DNA of 64,000 bases, taken from NCBI GenBank assembly GCA_963855995.1, contig OY979717.1, forward strand, positions 15,091,460 to 15,155,459, read 5' to 3'. Shown here piece by piece: positions 49,379 to 59,442 of the stretch. This DNA is from Muricea muricata. Its lineage: Eukaryota; Cnidaria; Anthozoa; Malacalcyonacea; Plexauridae. The position numbers and the translations under genes were made by a program. The stretch's first letter is position 1; the number at the start of each line of letters is the position of its first letter. Under the pieces are notes generated by a model. It worked only from the letters and a program-made list of their open reading frames with translations. It did no database searches and was not told the DNA's origin.

Positions 49379-50730
49379 ATTAGCCTTTCTCACGACCTGC
49401 GAACAGGTGCATGTCCGCCATGTTTGGGGTACCGAGTAGCGCGAAGAGCGAGATGGAAAACACGACAGAAGTTGTTTTTTAAAAGCAAACTACAATGTTG
49501 GAGTTGAAGCTTTAAATGGTTAAAAATAAGCAGGCAGTTTGATCTTTCGTTCGTAAGTAAGAAGTATAGTTACTTTCATCCTGGAGAAATTCTGGTGTCA
49601 AACTTGCAAAATATAAAGAGAAAAATGATTTTGAACGCGCGAGGAGCCAACTCAAGGTGAGAACATTTTTGTACTCAATTGCTGGGTTTTCAAATCCGAG
49701 CTATGTCAATTCTACTACACCTAAGGTCATATAATTTGGTACATGTTAGCATGGACCGTTTCTGCATCTGGATTCGGTAAAAACAAGACACTAGTACAAA
49801 AATTTAAAGGTTTTTTTTGTTGTTTTTAAAACATGATCGCGACACGGCCGTATTGACTCAACAAATTTCATGATGATTTGACTCTGGCTACAGTAAATAT
49901 TAGCTAAAACTTAACAAAAACAAAACTAAAATAGAAATAAACAAGGCTGCTGACTTTCCTTTGTTAAAATACTATAAATTACCTGCTTACTTAGTCATAA
50001 ATCTGCATTTTTGGGAGTAAGTGTACGAAATTTTAGACGTTCGAAAACGGGCTTTTGTAATAACGCCAACAATTATAATCTTTGCAGTAGGCGGTACATG
50101 TACTGCTTTTGAAAGTGCTCAAATTTGATGTACGTCCAGTAGCTCACATTTAAGAATTTATAGAAATTTTTATATAACCACTTACAACCTTTTTTGGTGT
50201 TTATTTTGCTTGGGTTCAGAAAATATTACTATACGAGGAACAAAACGTTGAATCGTCGAGTCAATATCGCGATCATGTTTTAAAAACAACAAAAAAACTT
50301 TTAAATTTTTGTACTAGTGTCTTGTTTTTACCGAATCCAGATGCAGAAACAGTCCATGATAACATGTACCAAATTATATGACCTTAGGTGTAGTAGAATT
50401 GACATAGCTCGGATTTGAAAACACAGCAATTGAGTACAAAAATGTTCTCACCTTGAGTTGGCTCCTCGCTCGTTCAAAATCATTTTTCTCTTTATATTTT
50501 GCAAGTTTGACACCAGAATTTCTCCAGGATGAAAGTAACTATACTTTTTACTTACGAACGAAAGATCAAACTGCCTGCTTATTTTTAACCATTTAAAACT
50601 TCAACACCAACATTGTAGTTTGCTTTTAAAAAACAACTTTTGTCGTGTTTTTCATCTCGCTCTTCGCGCTACTCGGTACCCCAAACATGGCGGACATGCA
50701 CCTGTTCGCAGGTCGTGAGAAAGGCTAATT
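49379..50730. mobile_element. Long-inverted-repeat element, arms about 470 bp
   Basis: The ends are ATTAGCCTTTCTCACGACC and its complement. The arms at about 49379-49850 and 50255-50730 are nearly identical. The core of about 400 bp has no transposase. The flanks TTGATTCTA and TTGATTTGA agree at 7 of 9 positions, which could be a worn 9-bp duplication. Confidence 0.88.
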
Positions 50731-51150
50731 TGATTTGACAATTTTACCTAATGTATGTAATACCATAGGTTGCCTGTTTTGTTTTTGTTTTTACCGGGTC
50801 GATTATAATTACTAACTATAATCGCCCGCCGTTCGGTTATTCATGGTCAAACATGGCAGTAATTAATTCCACACAACAACAAAACACTGCAGTTTTAACA
50901 ATTAGTAAAAACAAATGATGCGCTGGAAAACCCTGATCAATTATGCTATTACAAACTAATAGCATAGCTTGAGAGAGATTAGTCATTAAATGGCCCTTAC
51001 CGTCGGGAGGTTTGTAACTTCCTCAGGTTACGGGGCAATTTAATCACAATCTCCAAGCCATGCTATTACTTATAACTAGCCCACTTGCAGCAGAATTTTT
51101 TAGGCAACTGGTTCTTAAACGTGACCCGTGTTTACGCCAACAAGGCGTCT
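50731..51150. other. No gene recognised
   Basis: Short inverted blocks near 50960-51065 (AATTTGTAATAGCATAG-like and its complement) suggest another small MITE. No coding sequence. Confidence 0.3.
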
Positions 51151-51262
51151 TGTTTTGTTGCTAATTCCGTAGTGGATTCTGTATTGTTTTCATCCAGCAT
51201 ATTGTTTTGTTGCTAATTCTGTAGTGGATTCTGTATTGTTTTCATCCAGCATATTGTTTTGT
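51151..51262. repeat. Minisatellite, 52-bp unit, just over 2 copies
   Basis: TGTTTTGTTGCTAATTC..., with GTAGTGGATTCTGTATTG and CATCCAGCATAT, starts at 51151, 51203 and 51255 (partial). The units differ at one base. Confidence 0.9.
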
Positions 51263-51330
51263 CACTTGTGTATACTTAATCACTCTCCATAAAACGCGTT
51301 TAAAATATCCTGAGTTGGGGGTGCCAAGTA

Positions 51331-51410
51331 TCGTGAATCCTAGCCTCCACACTAGCGGTATTCAAGACAAATCACTATGTTTGAACTGCTTTCACAAAAG
51401 TTGCTTTTAT
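51331..51410. repeat. 80-bp segment shared with 36728-36807
   Basis: TCGTGAATCCTAGCCTCC...AAGACAAATC...TTCACAAAAG is found in both places with about 10 differences and abrupt ends. The next element begins about 8 bp downstream. It may be a scrap of an LTR or MITE whose full form is not in this window. Confidence 0.65.
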
Positions 51411-51832
51411 TAATAGAAAAATAATGAATGTTTATGAGTGCAATGGTAAGAATACTTTCATGAGGTGAAAGATTGATTATTCCATTCCACGAGGCGATAG
51501 CCGAGTTGAATGGAACAATCAATCTTTCACCGAATGAAAATATTCTTACTATTGCACGAATAAAGACATTCATTATTTGTTTTATATAATACCAGACTAT
51601 TTTTTTTCAAAGCCAATTTTTCGACATTTAAAATAACACGCATTTCAGCCGTATTTTAGAATTTGGATTACTTCGCATTCACCTCAAGACCGAAACCAGC
51701 CAAAAGTAAACTACGAAGACCGTACGAAGAGTTTTTTGACGGATGGGAACTGTGAGAGAGCAATGGAAAAAACTATTGCACTCCTAGGAATGGAGCGTTT
51801 TCCATTGCACTCTTGGAAAATGGAACTTTTTA

Positions 51833-51956
51833 TTTAATATCACGTGACCATAATCAACCAATTAAACGACCAGAATTTAGTGAGGTATTATATTTTATAC
51901 AATACCTCATTAAATTCTGGTCGTTTAATTGGTTGATTATGATCACGTGATATTTA
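51833..51956. repeat. Long near-perfect hairpin, 57-bp arms
   Basis: The arms contain TATCACGTGA, AATCAACCAATTAAACGACC and GAATTTAGTGAGGTATT with their complements, around a loop of about 10 bp. Three or so mismatches. It lies inside the larger element at 51418. Confidence 0.88.
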
Positions 51957-51959
51957 AGG

Positions 51960-52143
51960 GTTAGAGACTGTTAAGTTCGTGTTTTGTTTACAAATACACG
52001 CACGAGCTGAATGTACAATGAAAGAAAAATTTTGTATAAACGAGGCCGCCGAGGCCGAGTGCAGTATACAAAATTTTGAGTTCATTGTACTTTCAGCAAG
52101 TGCGTGTATTTGTAAACAAAACACAAACTTAACAGTCTCTAAC
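51960..52143. repeat. Hairpin MITE with GTTAGAGA ends (copy 1)
   Basis: The ends GTTAGAGAC / GTCTCTAAC are inverted, with arms of about 75 bp including GTGTTTTGTTTACAAATAC. The tip CGAGGCCGCCGAGGCCGAG is at 52041-52059. It is related to 53636-53801. Confidence 0.85.
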
Positions 52144-53217
52144 ACATTTAATATATAATCTGAGTTCACTGGTCGTGCTCGCAAGCAAAAGCCGTACGCT
52201 TTCGCTACCAAAACAAAATAAAACAAATCCGATTTTAAAAACATTATACGTGAAAAAAGTACAACAAATTTGAAGAATTGTAGCGAACAACCTTTACAAG
52301 CTGAATCAAGCAAATAAAAACAACGATACGTCAAAAAATAGCCTGTTAAATAAGCTTTCATGCGAGAGTTCACAGACGAAAAAATGAGAATAATCGGTGT
52401 TTACTAAGTTTAATTACCTCTGACGATAGAAATTCTCAAGACTGTTTTCTTTTTTGGTCTTTATAGTAGAATTCATGGATATTTTCATCAACTTGTTAGC
52501 CTTATCCACTTGTAAATACAGTTTTCTTGACGTTTTACTCCTGGCCATTTTCAATACTGCACACTTTTCGTGCATTATTGTGATAACGCACTCAAACGAC
52601 TCGTTGTTGCCAGGTAACCAAAACACACGTGATTGATTTTGACCAATCGCGTGCGCGAATTTTGAACAGTGAACGAAGATCATACATTAATAAATGATAA
52701 GTTCCATTTTCCAAGAGTAGTTAGTTTTTCGTAGTTTACTTTAGGCTGGTTTCGGTCTTGAGATGAATGCGAAATAATACAAATACTAAATACTCCTCAA
52801 ATGCGTGTTGTTTTAAATGTCGAATAAATTGGTTTTGAAAAACAATAGTCTGGTATTATATAAAGCAAATCATGAATGTTTTTATTCGTGCAATAGTAAG
52901 AATATTTTCATTCGGTGAACAATCAATCTTCACCTCGTGAAAATATTCTTACCATTGCACTCATAAACATTCATTATTTGTATAATGTACCATAACTTGT
53001 GACTCACTTAAATTTCACAAGCCTATCCAAAAATTTGCCAAAAAAGGAAAATGAATCGACTTTTAATTTAACAAGAATAAACGATAGTCTTACTTAGAAG
53101 TTGGAGCTCTTTAGCTTTTTTGTGAGACACCCTGTTTAAGGGAATTATTGACATCGGACTTGGATACAACGCTTATAGAACCCAATCTGGCCCGTGAATG
53201 CTAGGAAACAGCAATTT

Positions 53218-53466
53218 ACACATGTGTAGTGAGATTTTGAGGTGTGTAGTGAGATTTTGAATTCTGTAGTGATCATTTTGAAATGTGCAGTGAGAATTTT
53301 GATGTGTGTAGACTTGGAATATTTCGCGAGAAATTTTGAAATGTGTAGTGAGATTTTGAAATGTGTGGTGAGATTTTGAAATATATGGTGAGATTTTGAA
53401 ACGTGAAGTGAGATTTTGAAATGAGTAGTGAGAATTTTGAAATGAGCAGTGCGAATTTTGTAATGT
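53218..53466. repeat. Minisatellite, about 20-22-bp unit
   Basis: About ten variants of the motif GTGTAGTGAGATTTTGAAAT in a row. A long minus-strand frame (53173-53748) spans it only because the unit length often keeps the frame open. Confidence 0.9.
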
Positions 53467-53635
53467 AAAGCAATGGAATGAAAACGAAATTAACCATGAA
53501 GTAAGTCCTAAAAGTACGGAAAGACAAACGAAGCGGAGCATTGCAGTAGTTACAGGTAAATAAACTAAGCAAAGACGTAGCCGTACTGTATTTAAAATTA
53601 GCCCAAGCAGTGAACTCAGATCACATATTACAAGT

Positions 53636-53801
53636 GTTAGAGACCACTGAGCTCTATTTAATATATTAATAGAGCTCAGTGTTAGAGGCTCTAAAACTCG
53701 GCACCGGCGGCCTCGTGCAGCACAGAAAATTTTTCGTTCATTGTACATTCAGCTCGTGTGTTATAATATTTGTAAACAAAACAATCACAACGATCTCTAA
53801 C
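53636..53801. repeat. Hairpin MITE with GTTAGAGA ends (copy 2)
   Basis: Diverged relative of 51960-52143: the same ends (GTTAGAG / CTCTAAC), ATTTGTAAACAAAAC, and the tip CTCGGCACCGGCGGCCTCG at 53699-53716. A perfect inner hairpin CACTGAGCTCTATT / AATAGAGCTCAGTG lies at 53647-53683. Confidence 0.8.
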
Positions 53802-53845
53802 CCTTAATTATTTCCCATTATCAACGCAGCATTTGGTATAAATGT

Positions 53846-54189
53846 AGCCATAACTTTACTAAACAAAACAAATTTTAAAAAAATATTTAATGAATCTAAC
53901 GTTTCGTTGCTATACTTGCAACATCTTCAGAGCAATATATTACGATATGTACAAAAAACGATCTGACTATTCTCTCAAAAAAATTAGTGTTATTATTGTA
54001 AAATCTCTATGATTCGCTTATTTTAAATCTTTATCTGTTTTTTGTAACTTTAGAATATTTCGCTATGTATAAAGCTTTTGTACGTATTGTAATACTTTTA
54101 TTGCTCCGAAGATGTTGCGAGTATAACAACAAAACATTAGCTTCATTAAATGTTTTTTAAAAATTTGTTCTGCTTAGTTATGTTATGGC
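53846..54189. mobile_element. Inverted-repeat element with a hammerhead-like core in each arm
   Basis: The arms (about 53846-53955 and 54075-54189) start AGCCATAACTTTACTAAAC and end in the complement GTTATGGCT. Each holds a ribozyme-like core, the left on the minus strand and the right on the plus strand. No coding sequence between them. Confidence 0.7.
53898..53932 (-). ncRNA. Hammerhead-ribozyme-like core with full consensus
   Basis: Minus strand: CTGAAGA, stem II GTTGC / GCAAC (5 bp) with loop AAGTATA, then GAAAC and GTT. All core positions CUGANGA and GAAA are present. Helix III is only the ACGT palindrome, as in dimer-type hammerheads of Penelope-like elements. Helix I is weak (about 2-4 bp). 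The plus-strand partner at 54114-54140 is degraded (CCGAAGA, CAAAAC). Confidence 0.5.
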
Positions 54190-54257
54190 TCTATTTAAAG
54201 TAGACTTGGATCAAGTCCGTCTCTCTAAACTAACTGGAGTATCCATTGCTATTGGTA

Positions 54258-54537
54258 TAAGTGTATACAGCCAATTCAGTTAAGGTTGACATTGACAATA
54301 GTCAAATGTGCAATATGATCGATCGAGTGCCAAAAGAATGATGATTCTTTACATGCGAATGTAAAAGATGTCATTATATAGATACCACATTTATAATCCA
54401 GCAAGGCTGCTGATGTGTTAAGATCTTATTTAAAACTATATTATTATCATCATTTTTTTTATGCTCATGCACATTGGACATTTGCCATTTGACTATTGTT
54501 GATGTCAACCTTATTTGAATTAGCTGTATACATTAGT
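54258..54537. repeat. MITE-like element, about 65-bp inverted ends
   Basis: GTGTATACAGCCAATTCAG...AAGGTTGACATTGACAATAG at the left is matched inverted at 54473-54537 (CAATAGTCAAATGG read on the other strand). No coding sequence. Confidence 0.7.
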
Positions 54538-54559
54538 GTCTTAATTAAGCAGTTGAAAA

Positions 54560-54690
54560 TTAAATGTTGTCAGTTGTCAACTGTTACTAGAAACAAGCTA
54601 GTACAAATATTTACACACCTAGAGACCAGACACAGGAAGTCTTCGCTTAATTGACATCACGGGATAGTGTGTCTTCATCAGGTATGTTGT
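54560..54690 (-). pseudogene. 3'-end relic of a further DED gene copy
   Basis: CACAGGAAGTCT and CGGGATAG-GTCTTCA at about 54630-54680 match the 3' end and UTR of the gene at 55748-56596 (55697-55745). The sequence before it (AAACAAGC, ACAAATATTT) matches the 3' flank of the gene at 57926. The coding part is gone; an inverted-repeat element (54689-55609) begins where it should continue. Confidence 0.6.
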
Positions 54691-55609
54691 AAAACGCGGA
54701 ATGGACTATAAGCTGTAAAACGCGGACTCAAAATTTGTAATACAACTATTCATTTGATAATTGTTGCTTGAAATTCAGTAACAGACATGTTGTGGCGATG
54801 GCGATAAACAATATAAAGATATATATATAGCGCCATAAGAGTAAGTGCTGTATGGCCAAGCATAATAAGACTATCAAAATTAAACAATTCCCACCGCTTG
54901 ACGCAAGTGAAATGTAGTGAGTGCAAAAACGAGTTCATTTATTGATAACACTTCATAACAGATGTAAGCATGTGTTGTCGAATTTATGATGCAAAAAGAC
55001 AGATAATTATGAAAATCAAAAATGTTGTGTACGCACCTTGCAACTGACAGGGTAACTTTAGTTCACTTATTACACACTCGGTAAAATCACGCGAAACATA
55101 TCTGCGTTTTTGTTGTGCAAAGCACTTAAGGCCTACACACAGACCGGGCGCGATTTCCAAACGCGACGCGCTTTTTCAGTTTTAAAAAGCAAATAAAACC
55201 ATCAATGGAAATAAATTTTGCGAGATATGTGCACAAAAAAGCTTAGATTGCTCAAGTGTTTTCCAAGATTGGAGAAAAATATATTTAAAGGACGCTGAAA
55301 ATCGAATATTCGCGTCACTTTTTTAAATCGCGTCCGGTCTGTGTGGGCCTTAATTAACTTAATAACACAGCACTTTTCTCAAAATACATTTCCCGTCTAC
55401 GAACAGAGACGATTTGAGTATTTTCGGTTGTGTTCTGTTTTGTTTGTTTCAAAATAGCACTGAGTAAAAATAGTAGAAATATGATATAAAATGCAAATGA
55501 ACAATCTGTATGTAATAGATGTTTTACAAATTTTGAGTCCGCGTTTACAAGTCCAGTCCGCGTTAACAAATTTTAAGTCCATGTTTTACAAGTCCAGTCC
55601 GCGTTTTAC
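54689..55609. mobile_element. Inverted-repeat element with GTAAAACGCGG ends
   Basis: The left end GTAAAACGCGGAATGGACT and the right end AGTCCAGTCCGCGTTTTAC are inverted. Sub-terminal copies of the CCGCGTTTTAC and TTTGAGTCCGCG motifs lie inside both ends. The TTAA-flanked MITE (55130-55349) is nested within. No transposase. Confidence 0.75.
55130..55349. repeat. TTAA-flanked MITE
   Basis: The inverted ends GGCCTACACACAGACCGG and CCGGTCTGTGTGGGCC are flanked directly by TTAA on both sides (55126-55129, 55350-55353), as for piggyBac- or Kolobok-type insertions. Length 220 bp. Confidence 0.82.
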
Positions 55610-55747
55610 ATGTCTCTTGATCAGACTGATCAGATGTGACCAGACAAGCCTCCTAAGATTATGTAGAAGGTAAGTCTCGTTTATAATATTCCGATTCCAC
55701 AGGAAGTCTAAAATTAACTGAAATCGCGGGATAGAGCGTCTTCAATG

Positions 55748-56596
55748 TTAATTGGCGTCGTCAAAAGCGTCGTCAGTGTTAATATACAAATTAGCGGAGT
55801 CTAAATCTTCATCATGATCAACATGACGGCAAAATACAGCGTTGGGTATGCCTACGTTTCTAGCTTTAGATTTGCCAGCTCTTTTCGTATCTCTGCTTTT
55901 AGAGACGCTTTCTTCGCGAACTTCCTGTATTCCATTTTGATTCCCTGCTGATAGCGCATATTTTGATCGACGATTTCGACGTTTTTGTATATAACATATT
56001 GACAAAAGACATGCCAGAAATAATACAATAATCGCACATAATACATATGGACCAGATTTTCTTACATGCTCATCGGATTTAATGGCCGCACTGACTTTAG
56101 GTACATCAGCATACCAAAATAGAGTGCTGAATAGGAGACATGTTAGGAAGAATGCACTGGCCAAAACATACGACCAGTGGGGACAGCGACACTTACACTT
56201 ATAACACGATATCAGCATACACGGGCATTTGAGTGTACAACATGGACTCGTATTCACATCGGAACTGCGAGCATTAGGTGTGATACTCGAAGTCACTGAA
56301 ACAACACTAGTTAATGTAGAAGAAGCATCATCTTGCGTTCCGTTTTCAAACTTCTCAATTAGCCTGACCAAATCTCGTCGCTTCGGACTCAGGTTTCTCA
56401 GCAGGTCTTTCAGACTATCAAGTTTGTGTTCGTTGATACAATCTCTCTTCATGAGATTATCAAACAAACTTATTCCATCTTTCATTGTCGCTCGCTGACA
56501 TTCAGGAATATTACACATATGTACTAAACATCGAACTTCATGCTCGCTTAATTGAACACTGAGCCGGTTCAACAGTACCCGAAAATGATCCGTCAT
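55748..56596 (-). CDS. Membrane-anchored death effector domain protein (copy B)
   Basis: Intact single-exon frame of 282 aa starting MTDHFRVLLN. The DED spans about 1-84, ending PKRRDLVRLIEKFE with RxDL at 73-76. A Ser/Thr-rich linker (about 87-117) follows, then eight cysteines between 119 and 138 (CCTLKCPC...CYKCKCRC) directly before helix 1 (about 142-162, ending TLFWYADVPKVS) and helix 2 (about 183-203). The tail is basic, then acidic. Juxtamembrane cysteines could be acylated or bind metal; that is inference. It differs from copy C at about 11 of the first 86 residues, a recent duplicate about 2.2 kb away on the same strand. The start is fixed because no earlier in-frame ATG exists before the upstream sequence loses similarity. 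Confidence 0.87.
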   Translation of the reverse strand: MTDHFRVLLNRLSVQLSEHEVRCLVHMCNIPECQRATMKDGISLFDNLMKRDCINEHKLDSLKDLLRNLSPKRRDLVRLIEKFENGTQDDASSTLTSVVSVTSSITPNARSSDVNTSPCCTLKCPCMLISCYKCKCRCPHWSYVLASAFFLTCLLFSTLFWYADVPKVSAAIKSDEHVRKSGPYVLCAIIVLFLACLLSICYIQKRRNRRSKYALSAGNQNGIQEVREESVSKSRDTKRAGKSKARNVGIPNAVFCRHVDHDEDLDSANLYINTDDAFDDAN

Positions 56597-57925
56597 CGCT
56601 GTAGAGCTAGGATGAACTTCTGTGTACTTCTTACGGCTTCCAAATGATGTTCTTTGAGGAGTCGTACACGGGTATTTTGTTCGTAATACGTAATCAAATC
56701 ATTTCAGTTACGGAGTAATTAATAACATACAAGGAAGTTTCGTGTCTGTGATTGGCGATTCCGTGACCCTCGAACTTTTGTAGCTCGCACGACGGAGTCG
56801 GCTGCCTGGTTTAAAAATGGCTATTATATACAAAAACATAAAATAATATTTACAATAAAATTTTCGTAATAGGCCCGTGTATTAAATTGTTCTTAATTAC
56901 TTTCAAAATATAAACTTCGGGTGCTGACGCTGTATTGATTGTTTGTTTGCATGTGTGACTATGTCAATGTTTACATATGTCGATGGATGTTATTATATTT
57001 TGTGGTTGATATTTTATCTTTTCAATCTTAATTTTAGAAAAAAAAAACGTGCACTATCAAAAAGCTCATAAAAATTACATATAACAAATTTTAATGGCCA
57101 CCTTGATCTTTTCATTTCTTAGGCTAAGCGAGTTATGAACTTTTGAAATCATATTTTCCTGCTTATTGCATATGGCTTTATTTTTATGTTAAAACAAGCA
57201 TCTGCCACTTAAATTCTGGAAAAATCACGCCTCTGCACGCATGTCTTTGAACATGTAGAACATGAAATTACAAACACATCCTTTTTACTTTAAAACTCAA
57301 TCGCGTCGGCGTATGCTTATGACTCAATTTATGACGCTATTCATAAGATCGCTGATATCTCTGAAAATATTTACGCTATCGCAATAGGACAAACACCATT
57401 CGATTTCTAATGAATTTCTGTTTTAAATGTGCCTTGTTGTTTCCTATTCAATCTTATATATGTAACGTGCATAGAGAGCAAAAGACAAACTTTCGGAGAG
57501 GTCTCTCTTTATTTCTAACTTACTCACAACTGAATCGTATTTACAATTTGAACTATTTATATGGTAATATGTTTACACGTGAATCTTTTTAGGTATTTTA
57601 CAGGACCCAATGAAAGTATTGATACACTGGGAAAACTCATGCATGCGTGTTTTCCCAATGACTATGCTTCTATTTATACGGACTAAAAGTACATATGTTG
57701 TCAGATGTTAATTAGCTATTTTCCACTCTTGGTAAAATCCCGCGTTTCTAAACGCTTAGATCATACGCTTAGATCACGGCTCACGGGATATTGGATGTAT
57801 TAATAGTTTGTGCAATGAATTGTGAATATATGCAGACATTGAATGACTCACTAATATTGTTAAGTAGATAATTAAATGTTATTAATTCTGACTAAAAACA
57901 AGCCACCACAAATATTTTCATATCT
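56597..57925. other. Spacer between the tandem DED genes
   Basis: No gene recognised. It should contain the promoter of copy B (just above 56596) and the 3' UTR of copy C (just below 57926). An A9 run lies near 57041. Confidence 0.35.
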
Positions 57926-58792
57926 TTACACAGGAAGTCTAACATTAATTATTGAATTACTGGGTTTAGGGTCTTGATCAGTGTCAGTATCGCAATTACC
58001 GGCGTCTTCATCATGATCATATCGGGGAAATAAAGCGTTGGATATGCCTTTGTTTCTAGTTTTAGATTTGCCAACTCTTTTCGCATCTTTGCTTTTGGCG
58101 TCTCTTTCTTCCAAAACTTCCTGTGTTCCATTTTGATTTCTTGATGATAGTGCAATTTGGCTTGATCCAGGATTTTGACGTTTCTTTATATAATATATCA
58201 ACAACAGGCATGCCAGGAATAATACAATAATCGCACAAAGTATAAATGGACCAGATTTTCTCACATGCTCATCGGATGTAATGGCCGCGCTGACTTTAGG
58301 TACATCAGCATACCAAAATAGAGCGATGGATAGGAAGCATGTTAGGAAGAATGCACTAGCCAAAACATACGACCAGCGGGTTTTACAGCGACACTTATAA
58401 CATAATATCACCATACACGGGCATTTGAGTGTACAACATGGACTGGTATTCACATCGGTACTGCGAACAACAGGTGTGATACTCGAAGTCACTGAAACAA
58501 CACTAGTTAATGTAGAAGAAGCATCATCTTGCGTTCCGTTTTCAAACTTCTCAATCAGCCTGATCAAATCTCGTCGCTTCGGACTCAGGTTTTTCAGCAC
58601 GTTTTTCAGACTATCAAGTTTGTGTTCATTGATACAATCTCTCTTCATGAGATTGTCGAACAAACTTATTCCATCTTTTATTGTCGCTCGCTGAAATTCA
58701 GGAATATTACACATATGTACTAAACATCGAACTTCATGCTCGCTTAATTGAGCACTGATCCGGTTCAACAGTATACGAAAACGATCCGTCAT
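57926..58792 (-). CDS. Membrane-anchored death effector domain protein (copy C)
   Basis: Intact single-exon frame; an in-frame ATG seven codons earlier (58813) exists. I choose MTDRF at 58792 because it aligns with the start of copy B. About 288 aa from that start. DED about 1-84 with PKRRDLIRLIEKFE; Ser/Thr-rich linker; cysteine patch CCTLKCPCMVILCYKCRC; helix 1 ending ALFWYADVPKVS; helix 2 FILCAIIVLFLACLLLIYYI. The tail diverges from copy B after about residue 205 and has a different C-terminus through frame drift, so selection is probably weakest there. It lies about 630 bp from the last EXOSC3 exon, same strand. Confidence 0.87.
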   Translation of the reverse strand: MTDRFRILLNRISAQLSEHEVRCLVHMCNIPEFQRATIKDGISLFDNLMKRDCINEHKLDSLKNVLKNLSPKRRDLIRLIEKFENGTQDDASSTLTSVVSVTSSITPVVRSTDVNTSPCCTLKCPCMVILCYKCRCKTRWSYVLASAFFLTCFLSIALFWYADVPKVSAAITSDEHVRKSGPFILCAIIVLFLACLLLIYYIKKRQNPGSSQIALSSRNQNGTQEVLEERDAKSKDAKRVGKSKTRNKGISNALFPRYDHDEDAGNCDTDTDQDPKPSNSIINVRLPV

Positions 58793-59442
58793 AGCTGCAG
58801 AGGATTTAGTCAAACTTCGATTTATTTCTCAAATACGGCTTCTACCACATCCTAATTGATTTGATAAAATGTAATATGGGTAACCCCCATTTAACTTTAT
58901 TTTTATACAAACGACACAATCATTGATCACTGGTGCATAACTGGTAACTGAATTATTGAAACACCTACATATCAGCCCACTTAAATTCCTCAAAACAACA
59001 GACTAGACATCGTAGAACATCAAATTACAAATACAACATTTCCCTTTAAAAACCTGAGAAACAACACGTACTCACACAACATATATTTAAAAACCTGAGC
59101 ATACACTTCATTGCATGTCTATAAATCCTACCCGTTTAAAAACATATTTGCCAAAGCATCCCTCCTATAAAGATGATTGAAATTATAATATAAATTTAAT
59201 GCATGAAAAATCTTTGTTATGACAACCAGACATTATAAAACTTTCCAGAGAGATGAAAATCATGAAATATTACTGTCGATGTAAGCATATGTACTTTGTC
59301 TTGTTGTTACTCATATTCCCTCTAATATTTTACCGAGACCCAGAAATATTATATCCACGGGAATCTACCATAAATATGTGCACCCACTGGATATAACCGT
59401 CTTAAAATAAAGGATTTAAAATGATCGCCTAATAAAGCTGTT
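58793..59442. other. Spacer between EXOSC3 and DED copy C
   Basis: Holds the EXOSC3 3' UTR and the upstream region of copy C. No TATA box or other clear signal recognised. Confidence 0.35.

Larger units (their letters stand above)
51418..52982. mobile_element. Composite inverted-repeat element, arms about 300 bp
   Basis: The ends AAATAATGAATGTTTATGAG are inverted. The arms at about 51418-51720 and 52685-52982 match closely. Each arm is itself a palindrome of about 150 or 100 bp. The left one is capped by CGAGGCGATAGCCGAG at 51490-51505; the right one lacks that tip. The interior holds two further hairpins (51833-51956, 51960-52143) and a minus-strand frame at 52414-52549 (MARSKTSRKLYLQVDK...) ending at a possible donor. 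No transposase. Confidence 0.85.

Noticed and set aside
53173-53748. 191-codon minus-strand frame with repeated FQNLT/FKIS words
   Set aside because: It is produced by the 20-22-bp minisatellite at 53218-53466 and has no other support.
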